Assembly: GCF_024355225.1 (NCBI RefSeq) | Contig: NZ_VCNH01000008.1 | Span: 2,232,001 to 2,296,000 of the forward strand | Source of the DNA: Roseovarius sp. M141 | GTDB taxonomy: Bacteria > Pseudomonadota > Alphaproteobacteria > Rhodobacterales > Rhodobacteraceae | Length of the DNA stretch: 64,000 bases | Reading direction: 5' to 3' | In this document: one piece after another, positions 35,023 through 45,473 of the stretch | Numbering within the stretch: position 1 is the first letter of the stretch | How the letters are laid out: each line of letters starts with the position of its first letter | Notes under the pieces: generated by a model | The model's database searches: none | Seen by the model: the letters and a program-made list of their open reading frames with translations, nothing else | What the model was told of the DNA's origin: nothing | Translations under genes and position numbers: made by a program

Positions 35023-36228
35023 TCAGTACTGCACGGCGCGGATATGGTCGGCCAGCTTGGCGGCCTCGGTGTCGACATCGTGGCGCGCCAGAACGCGGGT
35101 CCGGCCTGCGTTGCCCATTTCCACCAGCCTTTCGTGGGGCGTGCTGGCCATCTGCCGGATCGTATCTGCCAGTGCCCCTGTATCCCCCGCCGGTACCAGC
35201 CAGCCGGTGACGCCGTCCTGCACCAGTTCGGGGGTGCCGGCGATATAGGTCGCGATCACCGGGCGGGCGGCGGCCATCGCCTCCATCACCACCATTGGCA
35301 GACCTTCGGCGAAACTGGGCATGATCAGACCGTGCGCGCTGGCCAGACGATCCCGCACCCCCGCTTCGTCCAGCCAGCCGGTGAGGGTTACGTGATCCTC
35401 CAGCCCTGCCGCCTTGACGCCAGCCTCAAGCGCGCCGCGCAGGGGGCCGTCGCCGATCAGTGTCAGGTGTAGGTCCGGCACCTCTGCAAGCGCCGCCTTT
35501 AACGCTGGGATCAGCACCATCTGGCCTTTTTGCTCGACAAAGCGGCCGATGGCGACCAGATGCAGCGGACCATTTGGCAGGGCAGCGGGCGCGGCAAAAC
35601 GCGCCGGTTCGATCCCGCAATGCGCGATCTTTATGCGGTCCCAGATGTCATACGGCACAAGGCGGCACAGCTGCGAGCGGCCAAAGCTGGAGATCGCGAC
35701 GGCAAAGGCGGAACGCTCGATCTTGGTGGACAGCGACAGGGCGCGCGGGGCATCAAACTCCTCGGGGCCGTGAACGGTAAAGCTGTAGCGAGGCCCGCCC
35801 ATAGCGTGGCTGAGCATGGCGACCGTGGTGGCATTCGTGCCGAAATGCGCATGGGCATGCAGCACGCCGGTGGCGGCGCAGCGGCGCGCGACATGGGCGG
35901 CTTCGGCCAGATAAATCAGATGGCGCAGGCGCCCGGCCTCGCTGCGCGCGCCGCAGCGCCATGCCAGTTTGAGCGCGGCGAAAACGCCGGCAGGGCGGCG
36001 CAGTCCCTGAACTGCAAGATCGCCCAGCAGGGCCAGCGGGCCGGTGCGCAGTACATAATGAGTACGCGTCGCCTCGGCCTGATCGCCATCGTCGATCAGC
36101 GGCACATCGGCGGCACGCATCGCCATACGCTCGATCTGAAACCCCTGCCGCTCAAGGCTGTGCAGTTCGCGCCGGATAAAGCTGTGAGAAGGCTGCGGAT
36201 AGGTGTTGAGGATATAGGCGATCTTCAT
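35023..36228 (-). CDS. Glycosyltransferase family 4
   Basis: 401-residue GT-B-fold retaining glycosyltransferase. MKIAYILNTYPQPSHSFIRREL at the N-terminus is typical of colanic-acid/EPS-type GT4 enzymes; the C-terminal half carries IGRFVEQKG, GDGPLRGALE, PSFAEGLPMVVMEAMA (Ex7E motif) and GVTGWLVP. The start at MKIAYIL fits the family better than an ATG 18 bp further back. It is transcribed leftwards from a ~250-bp gap and shares direction with the sugar transferase upstream. Confidence 0.88.
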   Translation of the reverse strand: MKIAYILNTYPQPSHSFIRRELHSLERQGFQIERMAMRAADVPLIDDGDQAEATRTHYVLRTGPLALLGDLAVQGLRRPAGVFAALKLAWRCGARSEAGRLRHLIYLAEAAHVARRCAATGVLHAHAHFGTNATTVAMLSHAMGGPRYSFTVHGPEEFDAPRALSLSTKIERSAFAVAISSFGRSQLCRLVPYDIWDRIKIAHCGIEPARFAAPAALPNGPLHLVAIGRFVEQKGQMVLIPALKAALAEVPDLHLTLIGDGPLRGALEAGVKAAGLEDHVTLTGWLDEAGVRDRLASAHGLIMPSFAEGLPMVVMEAMAAARPVIATYIAGTPELVQDGVTGWLVPAGDTGALADTIRQMASTPHERLVEMGNAGRTRVLARHDVDTEAAKLADHIRAVQY

Positions 36229-36481
36229 GGCACGGCCCTTCGTCACTATGGCGCGCAGGGTATCGGTGCGCGCGGCGCTGGCAAGGCGTTAGCGTAGCGG
36301 CGCGTTGTTTTTCGCGCCCCCGGTGGCAATTGCGCACCGCAGGGCACGGCCAGAGATGTCTGTTACCGGCAATCGCCAGACCGCGCGCATCCTGCATAGT
36401 GCGCCCCGGGCGATGGTGGGTTATGGCAGCGGACTATTTGGAGCTGTCAGGGAGAGGCAGGCCTGAAAGCCCGCCATCGCG

Positions 36482-37183
36482 TTAGTACCCCGTGCGATTG
36501 ACGACAGCGCCGACAGTGCGCAGCAACACTTTAATATCCTCGGCCAGCGACAGGTTGTGGTCGTAATCAGCATCCAGCGCCACGCGCGACAGGAACGTGC
36601 CCTCGTTGCGCGCGGACACCTGCCAGTAGCCGGTGATGCCCGGTCGCAACGCAAAATAATGCACCGCATCCCCATAGAGTGGCAACTGTTCGGGCAGCAT
36701 CGGGCGCGGACCGACCAGGCTCATGTCGCCCGTCAGCACGTTCCAAAGCTGCGGCAACTCGTCCAGCGAGGTTTTGCGCAGCAGCGCGCCAAAGCGGGTG
36801 ATGCGCGGGTCGCGCTTCAACTTCTGTGTGCGGTCCCATTCGGCGCGTAGCGCCGGGTCGGCGGCCAGATGCCGCTCCAGAAGTTGGTCGGCATCGCGAA
36901 CCATCGTGCGCAGTTTGAAGATCGAAAACGTCGCGCCACCCTTGCCAAGGCGCGCCTGTCGGTAGAAGGGCGAGCCGCCCTCGCACCACAGAAGCAGCGC
37001 CGACAGCCCGATCAGCAGCAGCGCCGTCGGCGCGAACAGCACGACCAACGCAACGTCAAGGAGACGCTTGCCAAACGCGCGATAATTATCGGCATCGAAC
37101 GGGACACTGACCGCGGCACTGCCGGACTGGGCCTGATTAAAGGCTGTCTGATACGCGGCCTGATAGGAGGATAGGGGAGTCAT
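36482..37183 (-). CDS. Initiating sugar transferase (polyprenyl-phosphate glycosyl-1-phosphate transferase)
   Basis: 233-residue bacterial sugar transferase that puts the first sugar-1-phosphate on undecaprenyl phosphate. One membrane hairpin (about 40-62) is followed by the catalytic block: SPFYRQARLGKGGATFSIFKLRTM, LRKTSLDELPQLWNVLTGDMSLVGPRP and RPGITGYWQVS. Only the catalytic core is present; the N-terminal four-helix part of WbaP-type enzymes is absent, as in PglC-like members. The start ATG at 37183 fits this; the open frame runs on to 37321. It belongs to the surrounding glycan cluster. Confidence 0.9.
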   Translation of the reverse strand: MTPLSSYQAAYQTAFNQAQSGSAAVSVPFDADNYRAFGKRLLDVALVVLFAPTALLLIGLSALLLWCEGGSPFYRQARLGKGGATFSIFKLRTMVRDADQLLERHLAADPALRAEWDRTQKLKRDPRITRFGALLRKTSLDELPQLWNVLTGDMSLVGPRPMLPEQLPLYGDAVHYFALRPGITGYWQVSARNEGTFLSRVALDADYDHNLSLAEDIKVLLRTVGAVVNRTGY

Positions 37184-37708
37184 AGCTGCACTATTCACTC
37201 TGGGATGGATCGACCCACGGTAAGGGGTTTTTTTGGTTGAAGGGATCGAGGCGTGCGGCAGGCACTGCCCCTTTTGGGAGCTGGAGACACTGATACTCAG
37301 TTGCTGCATTGCAAACCTCACTCATTCACACATTTCGGTCAGACAGACCGCACACAAACAATTTACACTGCCCCCAATGGCCCTGAGCCGGGTCTTTGCC
37401 CGCGTTTCAGGATCACTTCGCGCGGACAGGATGACCTGCACCTCGCTATCAGCCCCACCCGGATTGAATCAGTTCGCCGGGGCTGGTCTGCCAGTAATTA
37501 CCACCTTTGATCTACATTTTCATATAATTCTAACGAAACAAATTGTTTCCGGTTTGGTGATGCTTCAAAGCCTCAGATGAGGCGAAGAGCGCCCACCAGC
37601 GCAAGTTTTGCGGAGCAGAATTCGCAAGATATAGTCCCTGTTGGGACTAACCGAGATGCGATTGATATATTTAGGAAATCTCAAACACTGGACGCGAACC
37701 GGGCGCGA
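37184..37708. promoter_or_regulatory. Long intergenic region with a perfect palindrome
   Basis: 525 bp between prfC and the sugar transferase, AT-rich from 37500 to 37560. GAAACAA-a-TTGTTTC at 37535-37549 is a perfect 7-1-7 palindrome, with TATAAT at 37523-37528 beside it. It looks like a regulator site for the leftward sugar-transferase genes or for an unseen transcript. No gene was found. Confidence 0.42.
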
Positions 37709-39316
<1,608 letters not shown>

Positions 39317-39438
39317 GGGGCGCGTATAGTGCGGCCCGCCTGCGCGCGCAATAGATCAAGGTGCCGGATCGCGTTCGGTGAAAGGGACGCACCGAAAATG
39401 AAAAATGGCGAGTGCCCCCATGCCGCCATGAAAGCGGA

Positions 39439-40443
39439 TCAACGTTTGGACGCATGCCGCAGGATTGCGGCGACGTCAGGCCGCGTTACCAGTCCCTGCT
39501 GCACCTCAAGATCCATATACACGCGCCGGGCGTGGTCAGGCGGGCGTTGCGATAACGCTTCGATCAGATCGGGAGGCAGGACCGTGCGCGTCCGCGGGTC
39601 GACCAGCATCGTCTCGGTTGCGATGCCTTCTGCATAGATGATCTGGTGATCGTCAAACAGCAGCTGAAAATATTCGACAAAGCCCCCATGCTGCTGCGCG
39701 ATCGCATCGCCGTTGACCAGATGGCGCGCACGCACCATCACCTCGGCCCGCCCGGCCCCCAACGCGTCAGAACGTTGGTAGATGAACAGGCGGCTTTCCG
39801 GGCTGACCGTCAGATCGTTTTCGTTGTTCAGTGCGCCCGCCCGAATGCGAACGGGTGCAAAATCACCCACGGCGCGCACCGTATTGCTGCCGATCCAGCG
39901 CAGCGGGCGGGGGCCGTCATCGCGCGTCAGGACCATATCCCCGACGGTCAGATCCTCAATCATGACCTGCGCGCCAGAGGCCATGGTGACATGCGTGCCC
40001 CGTGCAAAGGACACGCAGGCAACCTCGGCAAACCGGGCGCGTGCGTTGCTGCGGTCGATGCCAACCAGTGTGTAATCGGTGCGCGGCGTCAGTTGCGACA
40101 GCGGCAGGGCATAGATCGCCTCGACATCGCTCGCGCCGTCGACCTCGACCAGTACCAGCAGTTCGGTTGTGGTGCCGGTGGCGGTCATCATGGTCAGCGT
40201 CGCGTCCAGATGCACCGCATGGCCCGCGCGCCCCAGGGTCGAGCCGGGCGCAACCACCAGCGCGCCCCCCGTTCCCGGAGCCAGTGTCAGCCGCTGCGCA
40301 GCGGCGACCGGGCGCAGTTCGTAAACATCGTCGAGGTCCAGTTCATCGGCAAAGGAAATCGCATCGCCCAGATTGGCGCCGCTGACGACGGTAATGTCGG
40401 CGGCGACGTGAACGGGCAGGGCCTGAACGAAATCCTGTGTCAT
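39439..40443 (-). CDS. Hint-domain (hedgehog/intein) protein
   Basis: 334-residue protein with an N-terminal beta-rich region (about 1-150) and a C-terminal Hint domain starting at ACVSFARGTHVTMASGAQVMIEDLTVGDMVLT, followed by PLRWIGSNTV and LLFDDHQIIYAEG. Many alphaproteobacterial proteins carry this domain, and the Cys at the start of the module (CVSFARGT) is the residue used for self-cleavage in Hint proteins. Whether this one cleaves is unknown. The start at MTQDFVQ has AAAGAA upstream; a frame to 40482 is less likely. No signal peptide is visible. Confidence 0.8.
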   Translation of the reverse strand: MTQDFVQALPVHVAADITVVSGANLGDAISFADELDLDDVYELRPVAAAQRLTLAPGTGGALVVAPGSTLGRAGHAVHLDATLTMMTATGTTTELLVLVEVDGASDVEAIYALPLSQLTPRTDYTLVGIDRSNARARFAEVACVSFARGTHVTMASGAQVMIEDLTVGDMVLTRDDGPRPLRWIGSNTVRAVGDFAPVRIRAGALNNENDLTVSPESRLFIYQRSDALGAGRAEVMVRARHLVNGDAIAQQHGGFVEYFQLLFDDHQIIYAEGIATETMLVDPRTRTVLPPDLIEALSQRPPDHARRVYMDLEVQQGLVTRPDVAAILRHASKR

Positions 40444-40659
40444 CGTGTTCTTTCTGTGCAGACATGGCGGCGCGGGCCTCATGAGTATTACTTACCCCCT
40501 GACATCGGGCAAGCAACGGAAGTTTCGGCTTTTGGTCGCGGCGCCACTGACTTAACCATGAGGCTACATCGCGACTGTGGCGCTGTCGCGTCGAACGTCG
40601 GCGAAATCATCGGTAACTTCCGGCAATGTCGCCGGATCGCATCAAAAAGGAAACTGTAA

Positions 40660-41439
40660 ATGGACATGGGTCTGACCGGCAAGCGCGCACTCGTCTGCGC
40701 ATCGTCAAAGGGGTTGGGGCTGGGCTGTGCCCGCGCACTGGCGGCCGAAGGTGTGGATCTGGTGATGAATGCGCGCGGTCAGGACGCGCTGGACGCTGCG
40801 GCCGAGACAATTCGCGCTGAATTCGGCGTCGATGTCACCACAATTGTCGCCGATATCACAACCGAGGCCGGGCAGGCGGCGGTGCTGGAGGCCGCAGGCG
40901 ATCTGGATATCCTCGTCACCAATGCCGGCGGCCCGCCGCCCGGCCTCTGGAGCGATTGGAGCCGCGACGATTTCATCAAGGCGCTGGATGCAAACATGCT
41001 GGCGCCGATCGCGCTGATGAAGGCCATGCTGCCCGGCATGATGGCGCGCGGCTGGGGTCGCGTGGTCAACATCACGTCGCAATCGGTCAAGGCGCCGATC
41101 CCGGCGCTGGGGCTGTCCAATGCGGCGCGCACCGGGCTGACCGGCTATGTCGCAGGCACGGCCCGGCAGGTGGCGGGCAAGGGCGTGACCATCAACAATC
41201 TGCTGCCCGGCATCCACGCCACGGATCGCGCCGTGCAACTGGATACCGGCGTCACCCAGGCGCAGGGCATCACCATGCAGGAGGCGCGCGAGAGGCGCTA
41301 TGCCACGATTCCCGCCGGGCGTTATGGCACGGCCGACGAATTCGGCGCCGCATGCGCGTTTCTGTGCTCGCAACACGCGGGCTTTATCGTCGGGCAGAAC
41401 CTGCTGCTGGATGGCGGATCGGTATCGGCGACACTCTGA
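40660..41439 (+). CDS. SDR-family oxidoreductase with altered active site
   Basis: 259-residue short-chain dehydrogenase/reductase of FabG-like type. The cofactor-binding CASSKGLGLGCARAL and NAGGPPPG are normal. The active site is not: after the catalytic Ser in NITSQSVK the usual YxxxK is read as SNAAR, so Tyr and Lys are replaced. The substrate is unknown. The gene stands alone, 107 bp ahead of the ABC ATPase. Related enzymes with LSN..R in place of YxxxK exist, so this is probably a natural subgroup. Confidence 0.84.
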   Translation: MDMGLTGKRALVCASSKGLGLGCARALAAEGVDLVMNARGQDALDAAAETIRAEFGVDVTTIVADITTEAGQAAVLEAAGDLDILVTNAGGPPPGLWSDWSRDDFIKALDANMLAPIALMKAMLPGMMARGWGRVVNITSQSVKAPIPALGLSNAARTGLTGYVAGTARQVAGKGVTINNLLPGIHATDRAVQLDTGVTQAQGITMQEARERRYATIPAGRYGTADEFGAACAFLCSQHAGFIVGQNLLLDGGSVSATL

Positions 41440-41546
41440 GAGCGCGCCAGCCCCTGCCGTCGGCGCTTGCATGCGGCAGGGCGGGTTGCTATCTGCCAGC
41501 CTGACAGTTCCCGACATAATTGATCGGATAGCCAAAAAGGCCCTGC

Positions 41547-42632
41547 ATGTCCTCAAAGGTGCCCAGATTGCAGATCGAAAACCTCAGCCGCCGCTATGAT
41601 GGGCGGCTGGTCGTCGACGATATATCACTGGCGGTGATGCCGGGGCAGGTGACGTGCCTGCTGGGTCCGTCGGGCTGCGGCAAATCGACCACGCTACGCA
41701 TGATCGCCGGGGTCGAGACCCAGGATTCCGGCAAAGTGCTGGTAGACGGCAAGGTGATCTGCGACGGCACCGCCCGCGTCCCGCCCGAACAACGCCATAT
41801 CGGCCTTATGTTTCAGGATTTCGCGCTGTTCCCGCATCTGACCGTCTTCGGCAATGTTGCCTTCGGTCTGACCGGATCCAAGGCCGATACGGCAGCCCGC
41901 GTGGCCGAATTGCTCGACCGGGTGGGCCTCGGCCATTTCATCAACGCCTACCCGCACGAGTTGTCGGGGGGTGAACAGCAACGCGTCGCGCTGGCCCGCG
42001 CGCTGGCGCCACGCCCGCGCATCATGCTGATGGACGAACCGTTCTCGGGTCTTGACAACCGCCTGCGCGACGGCATTCGCGACGAAACCCTCGATATCCT
42101 GCGCGAAGAGGATGCGGCTGTCCTTCTGGTCACGCACGAGCCGGACGAGGCGATGCGAATGGCCGACGATATCGCGCTGATGCGTGGTGGCCGGATCGTG
42201 CAACAGGGTGCGCCCTATAACGTCTACAACGCGCCGGTGGACCGTGACGCTGTCGCATTCTTCAGCGATATCAACGTGATACATGGCATAGTTCGCGGGG
42301 CGCTGACCGAAACGCCCTTCGGCCAATTCCTCGCCCCCGGGGTGCCCGATGGCAGCGCCGTCGATATTGTCATCCGCCCCCAGCATATCAAGATCGATTT
42401 TGACCGCGCCGGGCGCGGCCCCAATCCCACGACGCAGGACGGCACGCCCGCCCGCGGCATTGTACAGCGCGCGCGTTTCATGGGGTCCGAAAGCCTGGTG
42501 GAATTTCGCATGGACCACGACGGCAGTATTCTCAAGGTAACGGTACCCAACGTGTTTTTGCCCAGTCCGGGGAATGCATTGTGGCTGATGTTGCGCCGCG
42601 ATCGCTGTTTCGTGTTTCCGGCACGCACCTAG
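41547..42632 (+). CDS. ABC transporter ATP-binding protein (Fbp/Pot type)
   Basis: 361-residue ATPase of the iron/spermidine/molybdate-like ABC importer group. Walker A GPSGCGKST, Q-loop FQDFALFPH, signature LSGGEQQRVALARAL, Walker B IMLMDEP and switch LVTHEPDEA are intact; a TOBE-type C-terminal region follows from about residue 245. Its permease and binding-protein partners are not in the window, so it may energise a transporter encoded elsewhere. Confidence 0.88.
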   Translation: MSSKVPRLQIENLSRRYDGRLVVDDISLAVMPGQVTCLLGPSGCGKSTTLRMIAGVETQDSGKVLVDGKVICDGTARVPPEQRHIGLMFQDFALFPHLTVFGNVAFGLTGSKADTAARVAELLDRVGLGHFINAYPHELSGGEQQRVALARALAPRPRIMLMDEPFSGLDNRLRDGIRDETLDILREEDAAVLLVTHEPDEAMRMADDIALMRGGRIVQQGAPYNVYNAPVDRDAVAFFSDINVIHGIVRGALTETPFGQFLAPGVPDGSAVDIVIRPQHIKIDFDRAGRGPNPTTQDGTPARGIVQRARFMGSESLVEFRMDHDGSILKVTVPNVFLPSPGNALWLMLRRDRCFVFPART

Positions 42633-42810
42633 CTTTTCAACGTTCTGCAAATACTCAAGCCCCCCTATGCCACGCGTGCCCCGCCAGTTTTCGCGCAAAT
42701 CCCGTCTGCATCCTCGGATTGGTCTTTTATCCAGCCGCTACAGGGTTTAGACACAGGCCTGACATTGACGGGGCAAGCGGCAACGCGCCCCGAACTTAGG
42801 GAGAACTGAA

Positions 42811-43062
42811 ATGCTCAACAATATCGGCCTTCCCGGCCTTTTGCTGATCGCTGTCGTGGTGTTGGTGCTATTCGGGCGCGGCAAGATTTCGTCGCTTATG
42901 GGCGAGGTCGGCAAGGGGATCACGTCCTTCAAGAAGGGCATCGACGAAGGCAACAAGGAAATCGAGACCGCCGGCAAGGAGGCCGATATCGACCACGAGG
43001 CCGACACGCGCGACGTGACCCCCAAGGACGACGTGACCTCCAAGACCTCCGACAAGGTCTGA
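42811..43062 (+). CDS. tatA: Sec-independent protein translocase TatA
   Basis: 83-residue subunit that forms the Tat export pore. One N-terminal membrane helix (about 3-20), the FGRGKI hinge and an amphipathic helix [14 protein letters not shown] are followed by a charged, Asp/Lys-rich tail. A clear GGGAG precedes the ATG. It is first in the tatABC operon. Confidence 0.96.
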   Translation: MLNNIGLPGLLLIAVVVLVLFGRGKISSLMGEVGKGITSFKKGIDEGNKEIETAGKEADIDHEADTRDVTPKDDVTSKTSDKV

Positions 43063-43069
43063 GCGCACC

Positions 43070-43732
43070 ATGTTCGACCTCGGCTGGACGGAGCTATTGC
43101 TGATCGGCATCGTTGCGCTGATCGTGGTCGGCCCCAAGGATCTGCCCGGCATGTTTCGCACTGTCGGCCAGTTCGTGGGCAAGGCGAAGGGCATGGCGCG
43201 CGAATTTTCCAAGGCTATGAACGACGCCGCCGACGATGCCGGCGTGTCCGGGGTCAGCGACAGCCTGCGCAAGGCGACCAATCCCATCGGATCAGCCATG
43301 GATGAGGTCCGCAAAAGCACCAAGAGCTTTACCCAGGCTACGCGCGACGCAGGTAAACCCAAACCCGCCGCCGACAAGCTCAGCCCTGAGCGGCAAGAGG
43401 CCAAGGACAAGATCACCGCCCACTCCGCCAAAGCCACGCAGGAGCGACTGGACCGCGAGAAGGCCGAGGCCGAGGTCAGCACCTCAAAGGCGACGGCGCC
43501 GAGTCCCGCCGCGAGTAAGACAAAGTCAGCCGCCAAAAAGGCTCCGGCCAAGAAGGCTTCGGCCAAGAAGGCCGCAACCGGCACCGCGCCTGCGGCAAAG
43601 ACCAAAACGCCCAAGGCCCCGCCAAAAACACCCGCCAAGCCCGCTTCTGCCACCAAGCCCGCAAAGCCCAAAACGCCCAAAGCTGCCGGCAAGAAACCCA
43701 CTGACAAGAAACCCTCCGAGGGCACGGCATGA
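43070..43732 (+). CDS. tatB: Sec-independent protein translocase TatB
   Basis: 220-residue Tat receptor subunit. MFDLGWTELLLIGIVALIVVGPKDLP gives the membrane helix and PKDLP hinge of TatB, followed by the amphipathic helix. The C-terminus from about residue 140 is a long Lys/Ala/Pro-rich tail with repeated AKKA and PAK units, resembling histone H1 in composition. Its stop overlaps the tatC start. Confidence 0.95.
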   Translation: MFDLGWTELLLIGIVALIVVGPKDLPGMFRTVGQFVGKAKGMAREFSKAMNDAADDAGVSGVSDSLRKATNPIGSAMDEVRKSTKSFTQATRDAGKPKPAADKLSPERQEAKDKITAHSAKATQERLDREKAEAEVSTSKATAPSPAASKTKSAAKKAPAKKASAKKAATGTAPAAKTKTPKAPPKTPAKPASATKPAKPKTPKAAGKKPTDKKPSEGTA

Positions 43733-44634
43733 GCCAGAGCGACGACATCGAGGAGAGCAGCGCGCCGCTGATCGAACACCTGACCGAACTGCGCACCCGC
43801 CTGATCCACTCCGTGCTGTACTTTTTGGGCGGGATGATCATCTGCTTTACCGTGGCGCAGCCGATCTTTAACTTCCTGACAGCGCCGCTGTGCTCGGTAT
43901 TGGCTGATCGCGGGCAGGATTGCGATTTGATCTTCATCTCCCCGCAGGAGGGCTTCTTTGTCGCGATCAAGGTGTCGCTGCTTGGTGGTTTCATGCTGGC
44001 GTTCCCGTTCATCGCCAACCAGATGTGGCGCTTTGTTGCGCCGGGCCTCTATCGCTCGGAGAAGGGCGCGTTCCTGCCCTTTCTGGTTGCCTCGCCCTTC
44101 ATGTTCCTGCTCGGCTCCAGCTTTGCGTTCTTCATCGTCACGCCACTGGCCTATGAATTTTTCCTTGGGTTCCAGCAGTTCGGCACCGCAGGCGAGGTTG
44201 TCGACGGGGTTCAGGGCGCCGCGCCGCTGAGCGTGGTCTTTCAGGGCTCGGCGCAGGAATACCTGAACCTGACGGTTAAATTTATCGTCGCATTCGGCCT
44301 GTGTTTTCAACTGCCAGTGCTTCTGACCCTGATGGGCAAGGCCGGACTGGTCGGCGCCGTGGGCCTGCGCGCGGTGCGCAAATACGCGGTCGTCGGCATC
44401 CTTGTGCTGGCCGCGCTGGTCACGCCGCCTGACGTCATTACCCAAGGAATCCTGTTCGTCGTGGTCTATGGCCTGTACGAGATTTCGATTCAGCTGGTCG
44501 CCCGCGTCGAACGCAAGCGCGAAGCCAAGCTGCGCGCAGACGGGCTTTGGTTCGATGACGAGGACGAAATGACCGGCGAAGAGACCCACCCCGAGGACAT
44601 GCCCGACGAGACAGCCGAGGAGCCGCGCCCATGA
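43729..44634 (+). CDS. tatC: Sec-independent protein translocase TatC
   Basis: 301-residue Tat core subunit that binds the twin-arginine signal. Six membrane helices are predicted; the N-terminal PLIEHLTELRTRLIHSV block and YRSEKGAFLPF are typical of TatC. The C-terminal ~45 residues are acidic (DDEDEMTGEETHPED...), longer than in E. coli TatC. It overlaps tatB at the start and the DUF815 gene at the stop (ATGA). Confidence 0.96.
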   Translation: MSQSDDIEESSAPLIEHLTELRTRLIHSVLYFLGGMIICFTVAQPIFNFLTAPLCSVLADRGQDCDLIFISPQEGFFVAIKVSLLGGFMLAFPFIANQMWRFVAPGLYRSEKGAFLPFLVASPFMFLLGSSFAFFIVTPLAYEFFLGFQQFGTAGEVVDGVQGAAPLSVVFQGSAQEYLNLTVKFIVAFGLCFQLPVLLTLMGKAGLVGAVGLRAVRKYAVVGILVLAALVTPPDVITQGILFVVVYGLYEISIQLVARVERKREAKLRADGLWFDDEDEMTGEETHPEDMPDETAEEPRP

Positions 44635-45473
44635 CCGATCCGCTCCTGCGGATCGCCGACGCGCTGGAGCGGGTCAGCCCTCCGCCGCGCCCGGCGCCCG
44701 ATCTGCAAGCCTATGACGCCTTTGTCTGGCATGTCGCGCCGGACCATCTACAACCCGTGCCGGATGTGGCACGCGTTGAAATGGGCCTGCTGATCGGTAT
44801 CGACCGCGCCCGCGACACGCTGCTGGAGAATACGCGCCATTTCGCGCGGGGCCTGCCTGCCAACAATGCGCTGCTCTGGGGTGCGCGGGGTATGGGGAAA
44901 TCCAGCCTCGTCAAGGCGGTACATGCCGCCGTGGTGGCCGAAGGCCTGCCGTTGAAGATCGTCGAACTACAGCGCGAGGATCTGACCAGCGTCACGCGGC
45001 TACTGTCCCTGCTGCGCGCCAGCGACGCGCGGGTTATCCTGTATTGCGACGATCTCAGCTTCAGCCATGACGACCAACATTACAAATCGCTCAAGGCGGT
45101 TCTGGATGGCGGGATCGAAGGGCGGCCTGAAAACGTCATCTTCTACGCCACGTCGAACCGCCGCCACCTGATGCCCCGCGACATGATCGAGAACGAGCGT
45201 GGATCGGCCATCAACCCCGGCGAGGCGGTCGAGGAAAAAGTGTCGCTCAGCGACCGCTTCGGGCTGTGGCTGGGTTTTCACGCCTGCGATCAGGACGGGT
45301 TCCTGTCGATGGTGCGGGGCTATTGCGACGCGTTCGGCATCGACATTTCAAGCGAGGATCTGCGCGCCGAAGCGATCGAATGGCAGGCCACACGCGGCGG
45401 CCGATCGGGGCGGGTGGCGTGGCAGTTCGTCACCGATCTGGCCGGGCGGCATGGGGTCAAGCTGCCAGGATAG
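44631..45473 (+). CDS. DUF815 family AAA-like ATPase
   Basis: 280-residue protein of the DUF815 family, placed directly after tatABC as often seen in Rhodobacteraceae. The Walker A loop GARGMGKSSLVKAV and Walker B-like VILYCDDLSF indicate ATP binding; ATSNRRHLMPRD with a sensor-type Arg follows. Function is unknown. It overlaps the tatC stop, so it is co-transcribed with the Tat genes. Confidence 0.9.
   Translation: MTDPLLRIADALERVSPPPRPAPDLQAYDAFVWHVAPDHLQPVPDVARVEMGLLIGIDRARDTLLENTRHFARGLPANNALLWGARGMGKSSLVKAVHAAVVAEGLPLKIVELQREDLTSVTRLLSLLRASDARVILYCDDLSFSHDDQHYKSLKAVLDGGIEGRPENVIFYATSNRRHLMPRDMIENERGSAINPGEAVEEKVSLSDRFGLWLGFHACDQDGFLSMVRGYCDAFGIDISSEDLRAEAIEWQATRGGRSGRVAWQFVTDLAGRHGVKLPG

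Noticed and set aside
43490..43732. TatB basic repeats as a possible tandem DNA repeat or CRISPR-like array
   Set aside because: The repeats are irregular codon-level Lys/Ala/Pro repetition inside a coding gene, with no constant repeat or spacer length.
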